Source: Streptomyces sp. NBC_01264 (GTDB lineage: Bacteria; Actinomycetota; Actinomycetes; Streptomycetales; Streptomycetaceae). Taken from it: a DNA stretch of 64,000 nt. Below, piece after piece: positions 51,225-62,397 of the stretch. The translations under genes and the position numbers were made by a program. Numbering within the stretch: position 1 is the first letter of the stretch; each line of letters opens with the position of its first letter. The notes below the pieces were generated by a model. That model was given only the letters and a program-made list of their open reading frames with translations, did not search any database and had not been told where the DNA came from. The stretch lies in the NCBI RefSeq assembly GCF_026340675.1, contig NZ_JAPEOX010000002.1:1302001-1366000 (forward strand), in the 5' to 3' direction.

Positions 51225-52460
51225 TCAGCGCAGGTAGGCGGGCAGGACCTCGGCGAGCCGCTCGTACTCCTCGGCCCGGTTGTAGATCTGCCCGCTCACC
51301 CGGATGCCGCCGCCGCCCGGCCAGGGCCAGATGAGCACCCGGATCCGCTGCTCGGCCGCGATCCGCTCGCGCAGTTCGGCGGAGGCCGCCGGGGATTCGG
51401 CCACCCCCGGCGGCAGGCGGAGCGTGCGCAGGGCGAGGCCCTGGGTGTGCGGGAGCGGGACGATTCCCCGGATCCCGGCGAGCAGGGCCGCGCCGTAGGC
51501 GGCCATCGCGCTGTTGTGGGCCCGCACCTTGGCCGCGTCGAGCTCCTCCAGCAGGTCGAGCCCCTCGGGGGCGGCGAGCCAGCCGGTGTAGTCGAAGGTG
51601 GCGCGGTTCTCCACGGAGCGCGGGTAGCCGTGGTGGTCCTCCCAGGAGCGCACCGGCGGGCGGATCCGGTCGCGGTGCCGCGGGGCGACGGACAGGATCG
51701 CCGTCCCGGACGGGGCGTAGGCCCATTTGTGGAGGTTGCCGAACCAGAAGTCGGCGCCCCCGCCCAGCGGGTCCGGGATCATGCCGGGCGCGTGGGCGCC
51801 GTCCACGATGGTGATGACGCCCCGCTCGGCGAGTTCGGCGAGCAGCCGGGGCGAGGCGATGAGCCGGGCGGTGGCCGAGCTGATGTGGTCGAGCACGGCG
51901 ACCCGGGTCCGCGGGGTGACCCCGGCCAGCACGGCTTCCCGTACGGCGTCCTCGTCGGGGAGGTCGGTGCCCAGGGCCACGGTGGTGAGCGGGGCGCGCC
52001 GGGCGGCGGCCGCGACGGCGGTGCCGTAGCCGTGGTCGGTGACCAGGATCTCGTCGCCGGCGGCGAACTCCACCGCGTCGAGGGCCACGTTGGCGGCCTC
52101 GGTGGCGTTGGACACGAAGGCGAGCCCGTCCGGATCGGCGCCGAGCCGGGCGGCGATCCGGGACCGGGCCTCGACGAGCCGGCCGGAGACGCCGATGAAG
52201 AAGGCGTCGGGGTCGGCGTGCACCTCGGCGCGCAGGGCGGCCTGTGCTTCCTGGACGGGGACGGGCACCGCGCCGAACGATCCGTGGTTGAGGTGGGAGA
52301 CCTCGCCGGAGAGCCGGAACAGTTCGCGGCCGCCCGGGAATTCGGCGGGGCGGTGTACGGACCCGCCGTGTGAGGCGGCCCCGGCCCGTCCGGTGGCGTC
52401 GGCGGGGCCGGCGCCGCCGGTGCGGTCGGTGCGGTCGGTCGGCTCGGCGGGCTGGGTCAC
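51225..52460 (-). CDS. Class V aminotransferase (isopenicillin-N-epimerase-like)
   Basis: A 411-aa PLP enzyme of the class V/IPN-epimerase group: LNHGSFGAVP, SNATEAANVAL, DGAHAPGMIP with the PLP Asp, and Lys in GNLHKWAYAPSG. The GTG at 52460 is chosen for GGAGGTCC upstream; an ATG 14 codons earlier is possible but lacks a site. Substrate unknown (epimerase, desulfurase or lyase). Confidence 0.85.
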   Translation of the reverse strand: MTQPAEPTDRTDRTGGAGPADATGRAGAASHGGSVHRPAEFPGGRELFRLSGEVSHLNHGSFGAVPVPVQEAQAALRAEVHADPDAFFIGVSGRLVEARSRIAARLGADPDGLAFVSNATEAANVALDAVEFAAGDEILVTDHGYGTAVAAAARRAPLTTVALGTDLPDEDAVREAVLAGVTPRTRVAVLDHISSATARLIASPRLLAELAERGVITIVDGAHAPGMIPDPLGGGADFWFGNLHKWAYAPSGTAILSVAPRHRDRIRPPVRSWEDHHGYPRSVENRATFDYTGWLAAPEGLDLLEELDAAKVRAHNSAMAAYGAALLAGIRGIVPLPHTQGLALRTLRLPPGVAESPAASAELRERIAAEQRIRVLIWPWPGGGGIRVSGQIYNRAEEYERLAEVLPAYLR

Positions 52461-52574
52461 GGGGGACCTCCGTGGGTGCGGCGCGGCTGTCGAACCGATC
52501 ATGCCCCGCCGCCCGCCCGGAGGGACAGCTCCCCCCGGCCGTCGCGGCCGCCGGGCCCCCGGGCTCCCGGGCTC

Positions 52575-53207
52575 TCAGGCCGCCGGCGGGCGCACGGTCT
52601 GGCGGAGCGTGGGCCCCGCGCTCAGGTCCGCGAGCCAGTCGTCCAGGTCGGCCACGGCGGGCGGGCCCAGGAGGGCCGGGTCCACCGTGGTGCGGAGCTG
52701 GTGGGGAACCCCCGAGGCGAGCAGGAGGCGCAGGCTGCGCTCGGCGGAGGCCGCCGCGTGGCCGATGCCGGTGACCCGTTCGTAGCGGGTGGGCGGCGCC
52801 TTGACGTCGAAGCCGACCCAGTCCAGCAGGCCCGCGTCCAGCAGCCGGGCCAGCCGACGGGGGAAGGCTCCCCCGGTGTGGAGCCCGACCTCCAGGCCGA
52901 GCGCGCGGGCCTCCCGTACGGCTCGGGGCAGGCCGCGCTGGAGCAGCGGTTCCCCGCCCGAGAAGACGATCCCGTCGAGCAGCCCGGTGCGGCGGGCGAG
53001 GTGGCCGAGCACCTCGTCCCAGGAGACGGCCGCCGGGGCGCGGGCGGGCAGCAGGCCGGGGTTGTGGCAGTAGCCGCACCGCCAGGGGCAGCCCTGGCAG
53101 AAGACGGTGGTGACCAGCCGGCCGGGCCAGTCGCAGGTGGACAGCCGGGACCAGCCGCCGATGCGGATGACCTCGTCCGGCGGGACGGCGGCCGCCCCGG
53201 GGCTCAC
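52575..53207 (-). CDS. nrdG: Anaerobic ribonucleotide reductase activase (NrdG)
   Basis: A 210-aa radical SAM enzyme. The motif C-PWR-C-GY-C (in FCQGCPWRCGYCHN) and GIVFSGGEPLLQ are visible; NrdG generates the glycyl radical on NrdD. The GTG overlaps the nrdD stop (GTGTGA). Its substrate protein is now encoded by a split gene, so the activase may be idle. Confidence 0.88.
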   Translation of the reverse strand: MSPGAAAVPPDEVIRIGGWSRLSTCDWPGRLVTTVFCQGCPWRCGYCHNPGLLPARAPAAVSWDEVLGHLARRTGLLDGIVFSGGEPLLQRGLPRAVREARALGLEVGLHTGGAFPRRLARLLDAGLLDWVGFDVKAPPTRYERVTGIGHAAASAERSLRLLLASGVPHQLRTTVDPALLGPPAVADLDDWLADLSAGPTLRQTVRPPAA

Positions 53208-54544
53208 ACCGCCGCCTTGAAGTGGACGCGCTCGGCGTGCTCGCCCTTCTTGCCGATGTTGAAGGAGGACACCGGGCGGTGGTAGCCCATGACCCGGGTC
53301 CAGACCTCGCACACGGCCCCGCAGGTGGGGCAGTGGGGCTGCTCCCCCGCCAGGTAGCCGTGGTCCGCGCAGATGGAGAAGGTCGGGGTCACCGTCAGGT
53401 ACGGGAGCCGGAAGGTCTCCAGCGAGCGCCGGACCAGCTTGCGGCAGGCCTCCGCCGTCGGGATCCGCTCGGGGGTGTACAGGTGCAGGACGGTGCCGCC
53501 GGTGTACTTGCCCTGCAGCTCGTCCTGGCGCTCCAGCGCCTCGAAGGGGTCGTCGGTCCAGCCGACGGGCAGCTGCGAGGAGTTGGTGTAGTACGGGTTG
53601 GCGTCGGTGCCGGCCTGGAGGATGCCGGGGAAGCGGGCCCGGTCCTCCTTGGCGAAGCGGTACGTCGTGCCCTCGGCGGGGGTGGCCTCCAGGTTGTAGA
53701 GGTGGCCGGTGGTCTCCTGGAAGTCGACCATCCGGGCCCGGACCCGGTCCAGGAGGCGGACCGCGAGGGCGTGGCCCTCGGGGGTGGTGATGTCGTGGGC
53801 GTCCGCGCTGAAGTTGCGGATCATCTCGTTGACGCCGTTGACCCCGATGGTGGAGAAATGGTTGCGCAGGGTGCCCAAGTACCGCTTGGTGTAGGGGAAG
53901 AGACCGCCGTCGATCAGGTCCTGAACGGTGATCCGCTTGAGTTCGAGGCTGTCCTTGGCGAGCTCGCACAGCCGGTCCACCTCGGCCAGCAGCCCTTCCT
54001 CGTCACCCGCGTGAACATGGCCGAGGCGGGCGCAGTTGAGGGTGACGACGCCCAGCGAGCCGGTCTGCTCGGCGCTGCCGAAGAGGCCGTTGCCGCGCTT
54101 GAGCAGCTCGGTCAGGTCGAGCTGGAGCCGGCAGCACATGGAGCGGATCATGTTCGGTTCGAGCTCGGAGTTGATGAAGTTCTGGAAGTACGGGAGCCCG
54201 TACTTGGCGGTCATCGCGAAGAGCCGCTCGGCGTTCTCGCTCTCCCAGGCGAAGTCCTTGGTGATGTTGTAGGTCGGGATGGGGAAGGTGAACACCCGGC
54301 CGGTGGCGTCCCCCTCCGTCATCACCTCGATGTACGCCCGGTTGATCATGTCCATCTCGGCCTGGAGCTCGCCGTAGGTGAAACCGGTCTCCTCCCCCGC
54401 GACCACCGGGACCTGCTCGCGCAGGTCCTCGGGGCAGATCCAGTCGAAGGTGAGGTTGGTGAAGGGGGTCTGGGTGCCCCAGCGCGAGGGCACGTTGAGG
54501 TTGTGCACGAGTTCCTGGACGCACTGCCTAATGGGACGTATCGG

Positions 54545-54730
54545 GTCGTAGAGACTTGATGTTGTAGCCGCCAGCAGGTGAGCACTTCCGATGCCGGAGC
54601 CGTTCGAGTTCTGTGGTCAGACCGTGCCCCTGCTGGTCGGCCGGGAGGCCATGACCGCTGATGGGATGGCGTGCCCGCCCACGGGCGTGAGCACTGGATC
54701 CATTAGGCCGCGTGCCGTGCCTTCCGCAGG
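54545..54730 (+). ncRNA. Putative IS110 bridge RNA
   Basis: Four guide segments appear in the order known for IS621. Left target guide GCACTTCC (54582-54589) resembles the target GCACTGCC (7 of 8). Right target guide GGTCAG (54615-54620) is the complement of CTGACC at the target. Left donor guide ATGGGATG (54661-54668) is identical to the right end (56012-56019). Right donor guide CCATTAGG (54700/54701-54708) is complementary to the left end CCTAATGG. The target loop is closed by CCAGCAG (54571-54577) with CTGCTGG (54630-54636), and the donor loop has the apical stem GCCCG/CGGGC (54673-54686). Exact RNA ends are estimates. Confidence 0.7.
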
Positions 54731-54773
54731 CTGCTGTGCAACTGAACGAACGGATACGAGCGGGAGAGAACTG

Positions 54774-56000
54774 TTGCTGCTGATCGGTGACGACTGGGCC
54801 GAAGACCATCACGATGTCGAGGTCCAGGACGGGACGGGCCGCAAGCTGGCCGTCGCGACCCTGCCCGAGGGGGTGGAGGGCATCGCGAAACTGCACGCGC
54901 TCATCGCGAAGTACGGTGGCGCGGATGTGGACTCCGCCGAGGTGGTGGTGGGGATCGAGACCGATCGCGGCCCGTGGGTGCAGGCCCTGATCGCCTCCGG
55001 CTACCAGGTGTTCGCGATCAACCCGAGGCAGGTCAACCGGTTCAAGGAACGCTACGGAACCTCCGGCGCCAAGAGCGATAAAGGCGATGCGCACGCGCTG
55101 GCAGACATGGTCCGTATCGACCGTGACCAGTTGCGGCCCGTCGCTGGAGACAGCGAGCAGGCCCAGGCCGTGAAGGTCGTCGCCCGTGCCCACCAGACAC
55201 TGATCTGGGAACGCACCCGCACCTTCCAGCGGCTGCGCAATACGCTGCGCGAGTACTTCCCCGCGGCCCTGGACGCCTACGCCGACTTGGCGCTGACCAG
55301 CACGGACGCACTGGAGCTGCTGATCAAGGCGCCCACGCCCGCCACCGCGGCGAAGCTGACGCGCCCCCAGATCACCGCGGTCCTGACCCGCCACCGCCGG
55401 CACAACCGGCCCCAGAAAGCCGCCACGATCCAGACCGCGCTGCGAGAAGAACACCTCGGTCTGCCCGAACCGGTGACCGCCGCCTACGCGGCCGCCGCGA
55501 CAGCCCACGCGCGCCTGCTGATCAGTCTGAACGAGCAGATAGCCGAGCTCGAAAGGCAGGTGAAGGCACATTTTCTTGAGCACCCGGACGCTGAGATCTA
55601 CCTCTCGATGCCCGGCATCGCGGAGATCACCGGCGCCCGGGTGCTCGCCGAGTTCGGGGACGACCCCACCCGCTACGACAACGCGAAGGCCCGCAAGAAC
55701 TACGCCGGGACCAGCCCTATCACCCGGGCCTCCGGCAAGAGCCACACCGTCCAGGCCCGCTACGTCCGCAACAACCGCCTCGCCTCGGCCCTGCAACTCC
55801 AGGCGTTCTCCGCGCTGAACACCTCACCCGGCGCCCGCCGCTACTACGACAAGCAGCGCGCCCGCGACGCCGGCTACAACCCTGCCCTCCGCCAGGTCGG
55901 AAACCGCCTCGTCGGCATCCTCCACGGATGCCTCAAAACCCGCACCCACTACGACGAAGCAACCGCCTGGTCACACCACGCCCAGCTCTATCCCTCTTGA
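54774..56000 (+). CDS. IS110-family DEDD transposase/recombinase
   Basis: A 408-aa recombinase. N-terminal RuvC-like DEDD domain (IGDDWAEDHHDVEV, VVGIETDRGPWVQAL, KSDKGDAHALADM) and C-terminal Transposase_20 domain with the catalytic Ser region (YAGTSPITRASGKS, RNNRLASALQLQAFSAL). The TTG at 54774 is preferred (GGGAGAG upstream); the frame is open further upstream through the bridge-RNA region but with no homology. It should still be active as no lesion is visible. Confidence 0.9.
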   Translation: MLLIGDDWAEDHHDVEVQDGTGRKLAVATLPEGVEGIAKLHALIAKYGGADVDSAEVVVGIETDRGPWVQALIASGYQVFAINPRQVNRFKERYGTSGAKSDKGDAHALADMVRIDRDQLRPVAGDSEQAQAVKVVARAHQTLIWERTRTFQRLRNTLREYFPAALDAYADLALTSTDALELLIKAPTPATAAKLTRPQITAVLTRHRRHNRPQKAATIQTALREEHLGLPEPVTAAYAAAATAHARLLISLNEQIAELERQVKAHFLEHPDAEIYLSMPGIAEITGARVLAEFGDDPTRYDNAKARKNYAGTSPITRASGKSHTVQARYVRNNRLASALQLQAFSALNTSPGARRYYDKQRARDAGYNPALRQVGNRLVGILHGCLKTRTHYDEATAWSHHAQLYPS

Positions 56001-56531
56001 CATGAAACGGCATGGGATGTCTGACCTGGTCGTACGTCAGCGCGTCGAGGCGGACGTAGGGGGCGAGGCAGGTGTCGAACGAGGAGAAGGCCTGGGCGCC
56101 CGCCCATTCGTTCTGCAGGGTGCCGAGGAAATTCACGATCTGCCCGACGGCCGAGGACAGGTGCCGGGGAGGTACGGAGTCGATCTGTCCGGGGACTCCG
56201 TTGAAGCCCTCGGTCAGCAGGGTGCGCAGGGACCAGCCGGCGCAGTAGCCGGAGAGCATGTCCAGGTCGTGGATGTGGAAGTCGCCCTCGCGGTGGGCGC
56301 GGGCCACGGCGTCGGGGTAGACCTGTTCCAGCCAGTAGTTGGCGGTGATCTTGCCGGCGGCGTTGAGGATGAGGCCGCCGAGCGAATAGCCCTGGTTGGC
56401 GTTGGCGTTCACCCGCCAGTCCCGGCGGTCCAGGTATTCGGTCACGGTCTCTACGGCGTCGACGACAGCAGTCACGGCGGCCCTCCCACGAGGCTCGGCA
56501 CGGAAGATTGGCGGGCCGTCCGAAGGCCCGT

Positions 56532-56643
56532 GCCGGCAGGTGTCGGACTCGTCCGCCTGGGCGGATTCACCGTTGCGGGGCAGTCCCGGATTCCCACCGG
56601 GTTCCCTGTTGCCTCGGTCGGGGAGAGGCCCCGCCGAACCGGC
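56532..56643 (-). promoter_or_regulatory. Cobalamin riboswitch in the nrdD leader
   Basis: On the minus strand the classic B12 aptamer is present: P1 GCCGG/CCGGC (56639-56643 with 56532-56536), a GAGGCAACAGGGAA start, GGTGGGAATCCGGGACTGC, CCCGCAACGGTGA, and the 3' B12 box GTCCGACACCTGCC. An expression platform follows (GGGCC/GGCCC hairpin and an outer GGCACGG/CCGTGCC pair, about 56490-56531). It lies 57 bases before the nrdD start. It should turn off a B12-independent reductase when cobalamin is plentiful, as known for nrdABS in Streptomyces. Confidence 0.88.
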
Positions 56644-56650
56644 AGAGTCA

Positions 56651-56699
56651 ACACTACATATAGATGTGAGCCCGGGTAGCCACCACTACATATGGGGTG
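56651..56699. promoter_or_regulatory. Paired NrdR boxes
   Basis: Two copies of the NrdR palindrome centred on CACTACATAT (56652-56661 and 56684-56693) are spaced 32 bases, about three helical turns, as usual for NrdR operators. They sit directly upstream of the riboswitch, so initiation of nrdD would be repressed by NrdR and elongation or translation by B12. Confidence 0.8.
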
Positions 56700-56760
56700 A
56701 CGAAGGTCCCAGAGCAAGGGACTTCGGGCCCTGCCAGCTCACGCCGGAGCCTCCGCGGGC

Positions 56761-58476
56761 TCAGCTCCGGCCGCTGGTGGCGGCGTAGTACTGGAGGTCC
56801 TGGACCTCCACCGTGCGGTCCACCCGGTAGGGCAGCTCCACCCGGGCCCCGGTCCTGCCGTCCCGCACCACGGCCGCCGAGCCGGTGCCCGGAGCCAGGG
56901 GCAGCAGCCGGGAGTGCACCCCGGCCGGGGCCTCGTGCGCGTCCCCGGCCGCTCCCACGGACGTACGGATGCGCGCGGGCGCGGTCAGGAAGCTCAGCAC
57001 CTCCACCGTGTCCCGGGCCGCGGCGCTGCCGCCCCGCAGCGACATCACGAGGGACTGGCCGCCGCTCGGGTCGGCGGCGGCGAACTGGGTGCGCGAGCTC
57101 AGGTACAGCGTGTCGCGGACGACCCTCGGCCAGCCGCCCGTCTTGAACCGCGTGAGGTAGTAGGAGGAAAGGTCCAGGTAGGCATGGCCGTTGTGCAGGG
57201 AGGGCGCGAACTGGCTGCCCTCGCTGTAGTCGTTCCAGGTGGTGAGCTGGACCCAGTCCGCCCCGTCCTCGATGGCCCGGTTCCATGTGGCGCGCAGGGT
57301 GGCGGTGTTGCCGGCCTCGTCGTAGATGCCCTGATTGGGCCGGGCGTCCTGGACCGATACGGGCTGCATCCAGATCTTGCCCGCGGCGTGGGCGCGCCGG
57401 ACGTCGCGCGTGGAGCCCTCCTGGCCGACGTAACTGCGGCTGCCCCACTCGGAGAATCCGTAGCTGATGGGCTCGAACGCGCCGCTGTGCGCACCGAAGT
57501 CGAGGAGGAGCGGGACGAAGGCGGTACGGATGCCGTGCCGGGACTTCAGCACCTCCATCATCCGGGTCCACCAGGCGGCGCTCTTCTCCTCCGCCTTGAA
57601 CGGCGAGACGACCAGCCGGCCGTCGGGCAGCCGGTGGGCGGCCGGGGCCTTGCCGAGGTCCGCGAGGAGGTCGGCGAGCACCGCCGGGTCGTCGGTGCCC
57701 AGGGAGGTCATGTCCGGCATCAGCATGACCTTGAAGGCCGGATCCACCGAACGGGCGGCTTCCATCAGGAGCTTGCAGCGCTCCAGGTTCTTCCCGGTCA
57801 GGGAGAGCAGGTCGAGGGTGAACCCGTCGAGGCCGGCGGCGCGGGCCGTGCGGACCTCCTGCTGGAGGTTGGCGAGCTCCCAGTTCCCCGCCTTGGGCGG
57901 GACGGGCAGCGGCCGGTCGCGCAGCAGGCCGCCGTAGCGCTCGTGCTTGCCGTTCTCGCCGTCCGGCTTCAGATAGTTGCGGGTGTAGTAGTCGGCGTCG
58001 GCGCTCGCGTTGTCCAGGGAGAGCGGGTACGGGGTGAAGTAGTGGGCGAAGACCAGCTTCTTGCCGGCGGCGCCGGAGCGCAGGGCGGCCGGCTGAGGCA
58101 TGTCGAAGGGCAGCGGGCCGGAGGGGCGGACTCCGTCGCCCGTACCGGGCCCCGGGTCCTCGGGGTCCGGGGACGGACCGGCCGGGCTCTGCGGGGCGGT
58201 GGCGCCCGGGCCGCCGGCGGTGGGGCCGGTCACGGGCGGCGCGGAGCCGTCGCCGGGGGTCACGGGCAGGGTGGCGACCGGGCCGGGCAGCGGGCGGACC
58301 TGCGCGCCGGCGACGGTACGGGTGTCCCAGGCGATCCCCGCCGCGGCGCTCACGCCCACGAGGAGGAAGGCCGACAGGAAGAAACCCAGAAGGGGTCTTC
58401 GGCTCCGGAGACCCGCACGGCGCCGGTGCGCCGCCCGCCTCGCGCCCCGCCCTGTCCGACGCCGATCCGCACTCAT
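56761..58476 (-). CDS. GH71-like secreted or membrane-anchored glycoside hydrolase
   Basis: A 571-aa protein. A membrane segment (LLGFFLSAFLLVGVSAAAGIAW) follows a basic N-terminus, then a Pro/Gly linker (~60-130), then a barrel with KLVFAHYFTPYPLSLDN, GLDGFTLDLLSL, FKVMLMPDMTSLG and WVQLTTWNDYSEGSQFAP, features of GH71 alpha-1,3-glucanases. The last ~130 residues are a beta domain. The ATG at 58476 follows GGGGAGGGG. It may act on fungal or capsular alpha-glucan. Confidence 0.82.
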   Translation of the reverse strand: MSADRRRTGRGARRAAHRRRAGLRSRRPLLGFFLSAFLLVGVSAAAGIAWDTRTVAGAQVRPLPGPVATLPVTPGDGSAPPVTGPTAGGPGATAPQSPAGPSPDPEDPGPGTGDGVRPSGPLPFDMPQPAALRSGAAGKKLVFAHYFTPYPLSLDNASADADYYTRNYLKPDGENGKHERYGGLLRDRPLPVPPKAGNWELANLQQEVRTARAAGLDGFTLDLLSLTGKNLERCKLLMEAARSVDPAFKVMLMPDMTSLGTDDPAVLADLLADLGKAPAAHRLPDGRLVVSPFKAEEKSAAWWTRMMEVLKSRHGIRTAFVPLLLDFGAHSGAFEPISYGFSEWGSRSYVGQEGSTRDVRRAHAAGKIWMQPVSVQDARPNQGIYDEAGNTATLRATWNRAIEDGADWVQLTTWNDYSEGSQFAPSLHNGHAYLDLSSYYLTRFKTGGWPRVVRDTLYLSSRTQFAAADPSGGQSLVMSLRGGSAAARDTVEVLSFLTAPARIRTSVGAAGDAHEAPAGVHSRLLPLAPGTGSAAVVRDGRTGARVELPYRVDRTVEVQDLQYYAATSGRS

Positions 58477-58760
58477 CCTGGCCCCTCCCCCGAACGTGCC
58501 CGGGCATCGGGCCGCACCGCAGCAGTACAGCGGATTCCGGGCTCCCGGACAACCATGGCCGGAACCGGGTGGACAGGGCGCCCCTCGCGCAGGGGTGGAC
58601 AAAGGGATGTGACCTGTACAACTCATGTGATCATCGGGCGCCACGGGCCTTTCACCGGAATAGGGAATTCCCCTGGCCTTTCCCGAAATCTGGCGCATAA
58701 TCGTCTTCATGCGGCTCGAAACAACCCTCTTGCCGCAGGTCACGCATGCAGGGGGGCATC

Positions 58761-59219
58761 GTGCCGATGAGGGATTCCAGAGGAGCCGGAACGTTCCCGG
58801 CGACCTCCGCGGAGCTGTCCCGTCTTTTCACCGCAGTGCGCCGGGGCAAGGTGGTGACCGTCACCGGTCGGTTCCGTGAGCCCCGGAGCCAGTTGGTGCG
58901 GGAGATCGGGCAACGGCTCTCTTCCAATTTCTACGACGGCGTGGCCGTGGTGTCCATGGAACGGCGGTTCGGAGTCCGCGACCTGACCGCCGCGCTGGGC
59001 TGCGTACCGGGCATGCCGTTCCTGCCGTACGGGACGTCGAACGCGGCCTCGTGGCTGGCGGAGCGCGACATGCTGCTCGTCCTCGACGGCTGCGAGCACC
59101 TCGCCTCCGAGGCCCTGGACTGGCTGCGCGAGCTGCTCGCCGTGGCTCCCGGGCTGCGGATCCTGGCCGCTGGGCGCGACCCGCTGGCCTTCTCACCGGA
59201 TCAGGTGCACCGGCTCTGA
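58761..59219 (+). CDS. Short STAND-ATPase-like protein with degenerate P-loop
   Basis: About 152 aa related to the nucleotide-binding region of AfsR/LuxR-type regulators. Walker B is clear (MLLVLDGCEHLASEALDWL, then LRILAAGRDPL), but the Walker A position reads VTVTGRFREPRSQ, without the Gly-Lys-Thr/Ser. There is no DNA-binding or TPR part, so it is either a truncated relic or a free-standing decoy. Start uncertain (58746, 58761 GTG, or 58767); GGGGGG lies just before 58761. Confidence 0.6.
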   Translation: MPMRDSRGAGTFPATSAELSRLFTAVRRGKVVTVTGRFREPRSQLVREIGQRLSSNFYDGVAVVSMERRFGVRDLTAALGCVPGMPFLPYGTSNAASWLAERDMLLVLDGCEHLASEALDWLRELLAVAPGLRILAAGRDPLAFSPDQVHRL

Positions 59220-59246
59220 CCGACGCCTCCTGACCGGACGCGCAAA

Positions 59247-59288
59247 CGGGTCCGCCCCGGCCGGCAGCTGCCGGCCGGGGCGGACCCG
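59247..59288. terminator. Perfect 42-base palindromic terminator
   Basis: Bases 59247-59267 are the exact complement of 59268-59288. Located between the convergent STAND-like gene and the isocitrate dehydrogenase gene; serves both. Confidence 0.85.
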
Positions 59289-59335
59289 TGCGAACGGTGG
59301 ACCTCAGTCCTGAGGGAACTCAGTCCGGAGGGAAC

Positions 59336-61609
<2,274 letters not shown>

Positions 61610-61772
61610 TCAAGATATCTCGTGATCGGGCCGGTCTGGACAGCCCCCCGGCGCAAGGTCGGACGAGACGCGCGTCACGCGGGGCGCCGCGGACGCCCGG
61701 AACGCCGAAGCGCCACCATCGGCTGTTTCCAGCCAGGGGCGGCGCTCGGGCACTACGGGTTCACGGACCCGC

Positions 61773-62126
61773 TCAGGCGTGGACGGCCTTGGGGCTCGCG
61801 CCGTACTGGTTCGGGCCCGGGGTGCCCTCGGTGGCCATCAGGACGATGGCCCAGATCCAGCCGACGAGGGGGATGAAGCCGACCAGGATCCACCAACCGG
61901 ACTTGTCCTGGTCGTGGAGGCGGCGGACGCTCACCCCGAGCGTGGGGAGGAAGAGGCCGAGCGCGAAGAGCGAGTACAGCAGCGGGTAGGTGCTGAGCGA
62001 GAAGTCCACGATCATGAGCACGATCAGCAGCGCCGCGTAGATCAGCGTGTACATCCAGTACTCCTGGCGCCGGGCGCGACCGTTGAAGTCGACGTAACGC
62101 TTGACCACATCGGTGAAGTAGTGCAT
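61773..62126 (-). CDS. DUF805 membrane protein
   Basis: A 117-aa protein with YFTDVVKRYVDFNGRARRQEYWMY and LHDQDKSGWWILVGFIPLVGWIWAIVL, typical of DUF805, with four hydrophobic segments. Function unknown; common in actinomycetes. The ATG at 62126 starts the conserved domain. Confidence 0.88.
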   Translation of the reverse strand: MHYFTDVVKRYVDFNGRARRQEYWMYTLIYAALLIVLMIVDFSLSTYPLLYSLFALGLFLPTLGVSVRRLHDQDKSGWWILVGFIPLVGWIWAIVLMATEGTPGPNQYGASPKAVHA

Positions 62127-62397
62127 GGGTCCCCCCAGAGGACGACGTTCCGGCCCACCCGGACGGAGCAAGCCGGGGCAGAATTTATGCCCCGCTTACG
62201 TCGCGGTCAAGCCATTTGGCGAGGCACCAAAAGGGTTACCTTTCGCCGCTCGACGACTCAAACACACCGGTACCGGGCGCAACTTGGGACCCCCTGCCCC
62301 CAGGCGCTCACCGCCCGTGACGAAATGACCTGACGGAAGTCTTACGGCGGGGCGTGGGAGCCCCCCGCCGGCCCCGGCGGTCCGTAACGTCCCGGTC

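Larger units (their letters stand above)
54528..56020 (+). mobile_element. IS110-family insertion sequence (1493 bp, CT core)
   Basis: The element runs from one CT core (54528-54529) to just before the second CT (56021-56022), without terminal inverted repeats or target duplication, as expected for IS110. It has a long non-coding left end (about 245 bases) before the transposase and a very short right end (20 bases), the layout of the IS110 subgroup whose bridge RNA is in the left end. Target inferred: GCACTGC-CT-GACCTGG within nrdD. Confidence 0.9.
53204..56475 (-). pseudogene. nrdD: Class III ribonucleotide reductase, split by an IS110 element
   Basis: The N-terminal ~151 residues (start ATG 56475; RVNANANQGYSLGGLILNAAGK) end at about 56023. 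The rest (HNLNVPSRWGTQTPFTNLTF to the C-terminal RVMGYHRPVSSFNIGKKGEH with the glycyl-radical Gly) is encoded from about 54527 to 53204. Deleting 54528-56020 leaves 1779 bases, 593 codons in a single frame, with the junction reading DQVRQCVQELV, as in intact NrdD. The insertion therefore looks recent: no other lesion is visible. Upstream are a cobalamin riboswitch and NrdR boxes. Class III reductases work only anaerobically, so loss may be tolerated in an aerobe that keeps other classes. Confidence 0.9.

Noticed and set aside
54591..54773. Extended N-terminus of the IS110 transposase from the ATG at 54591
   Set aside because: The extra 61 residues have no transposase similarity and overlap the bridge-RNA guides; typical family proteins begin just before the IGDDWAEDHH segment.
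54528..56022. Terminal inverted repeats or target duplication of the insertion sequence
   Set aside because: None were found; only the CT dinucleotide is shared, as expected for IS110.
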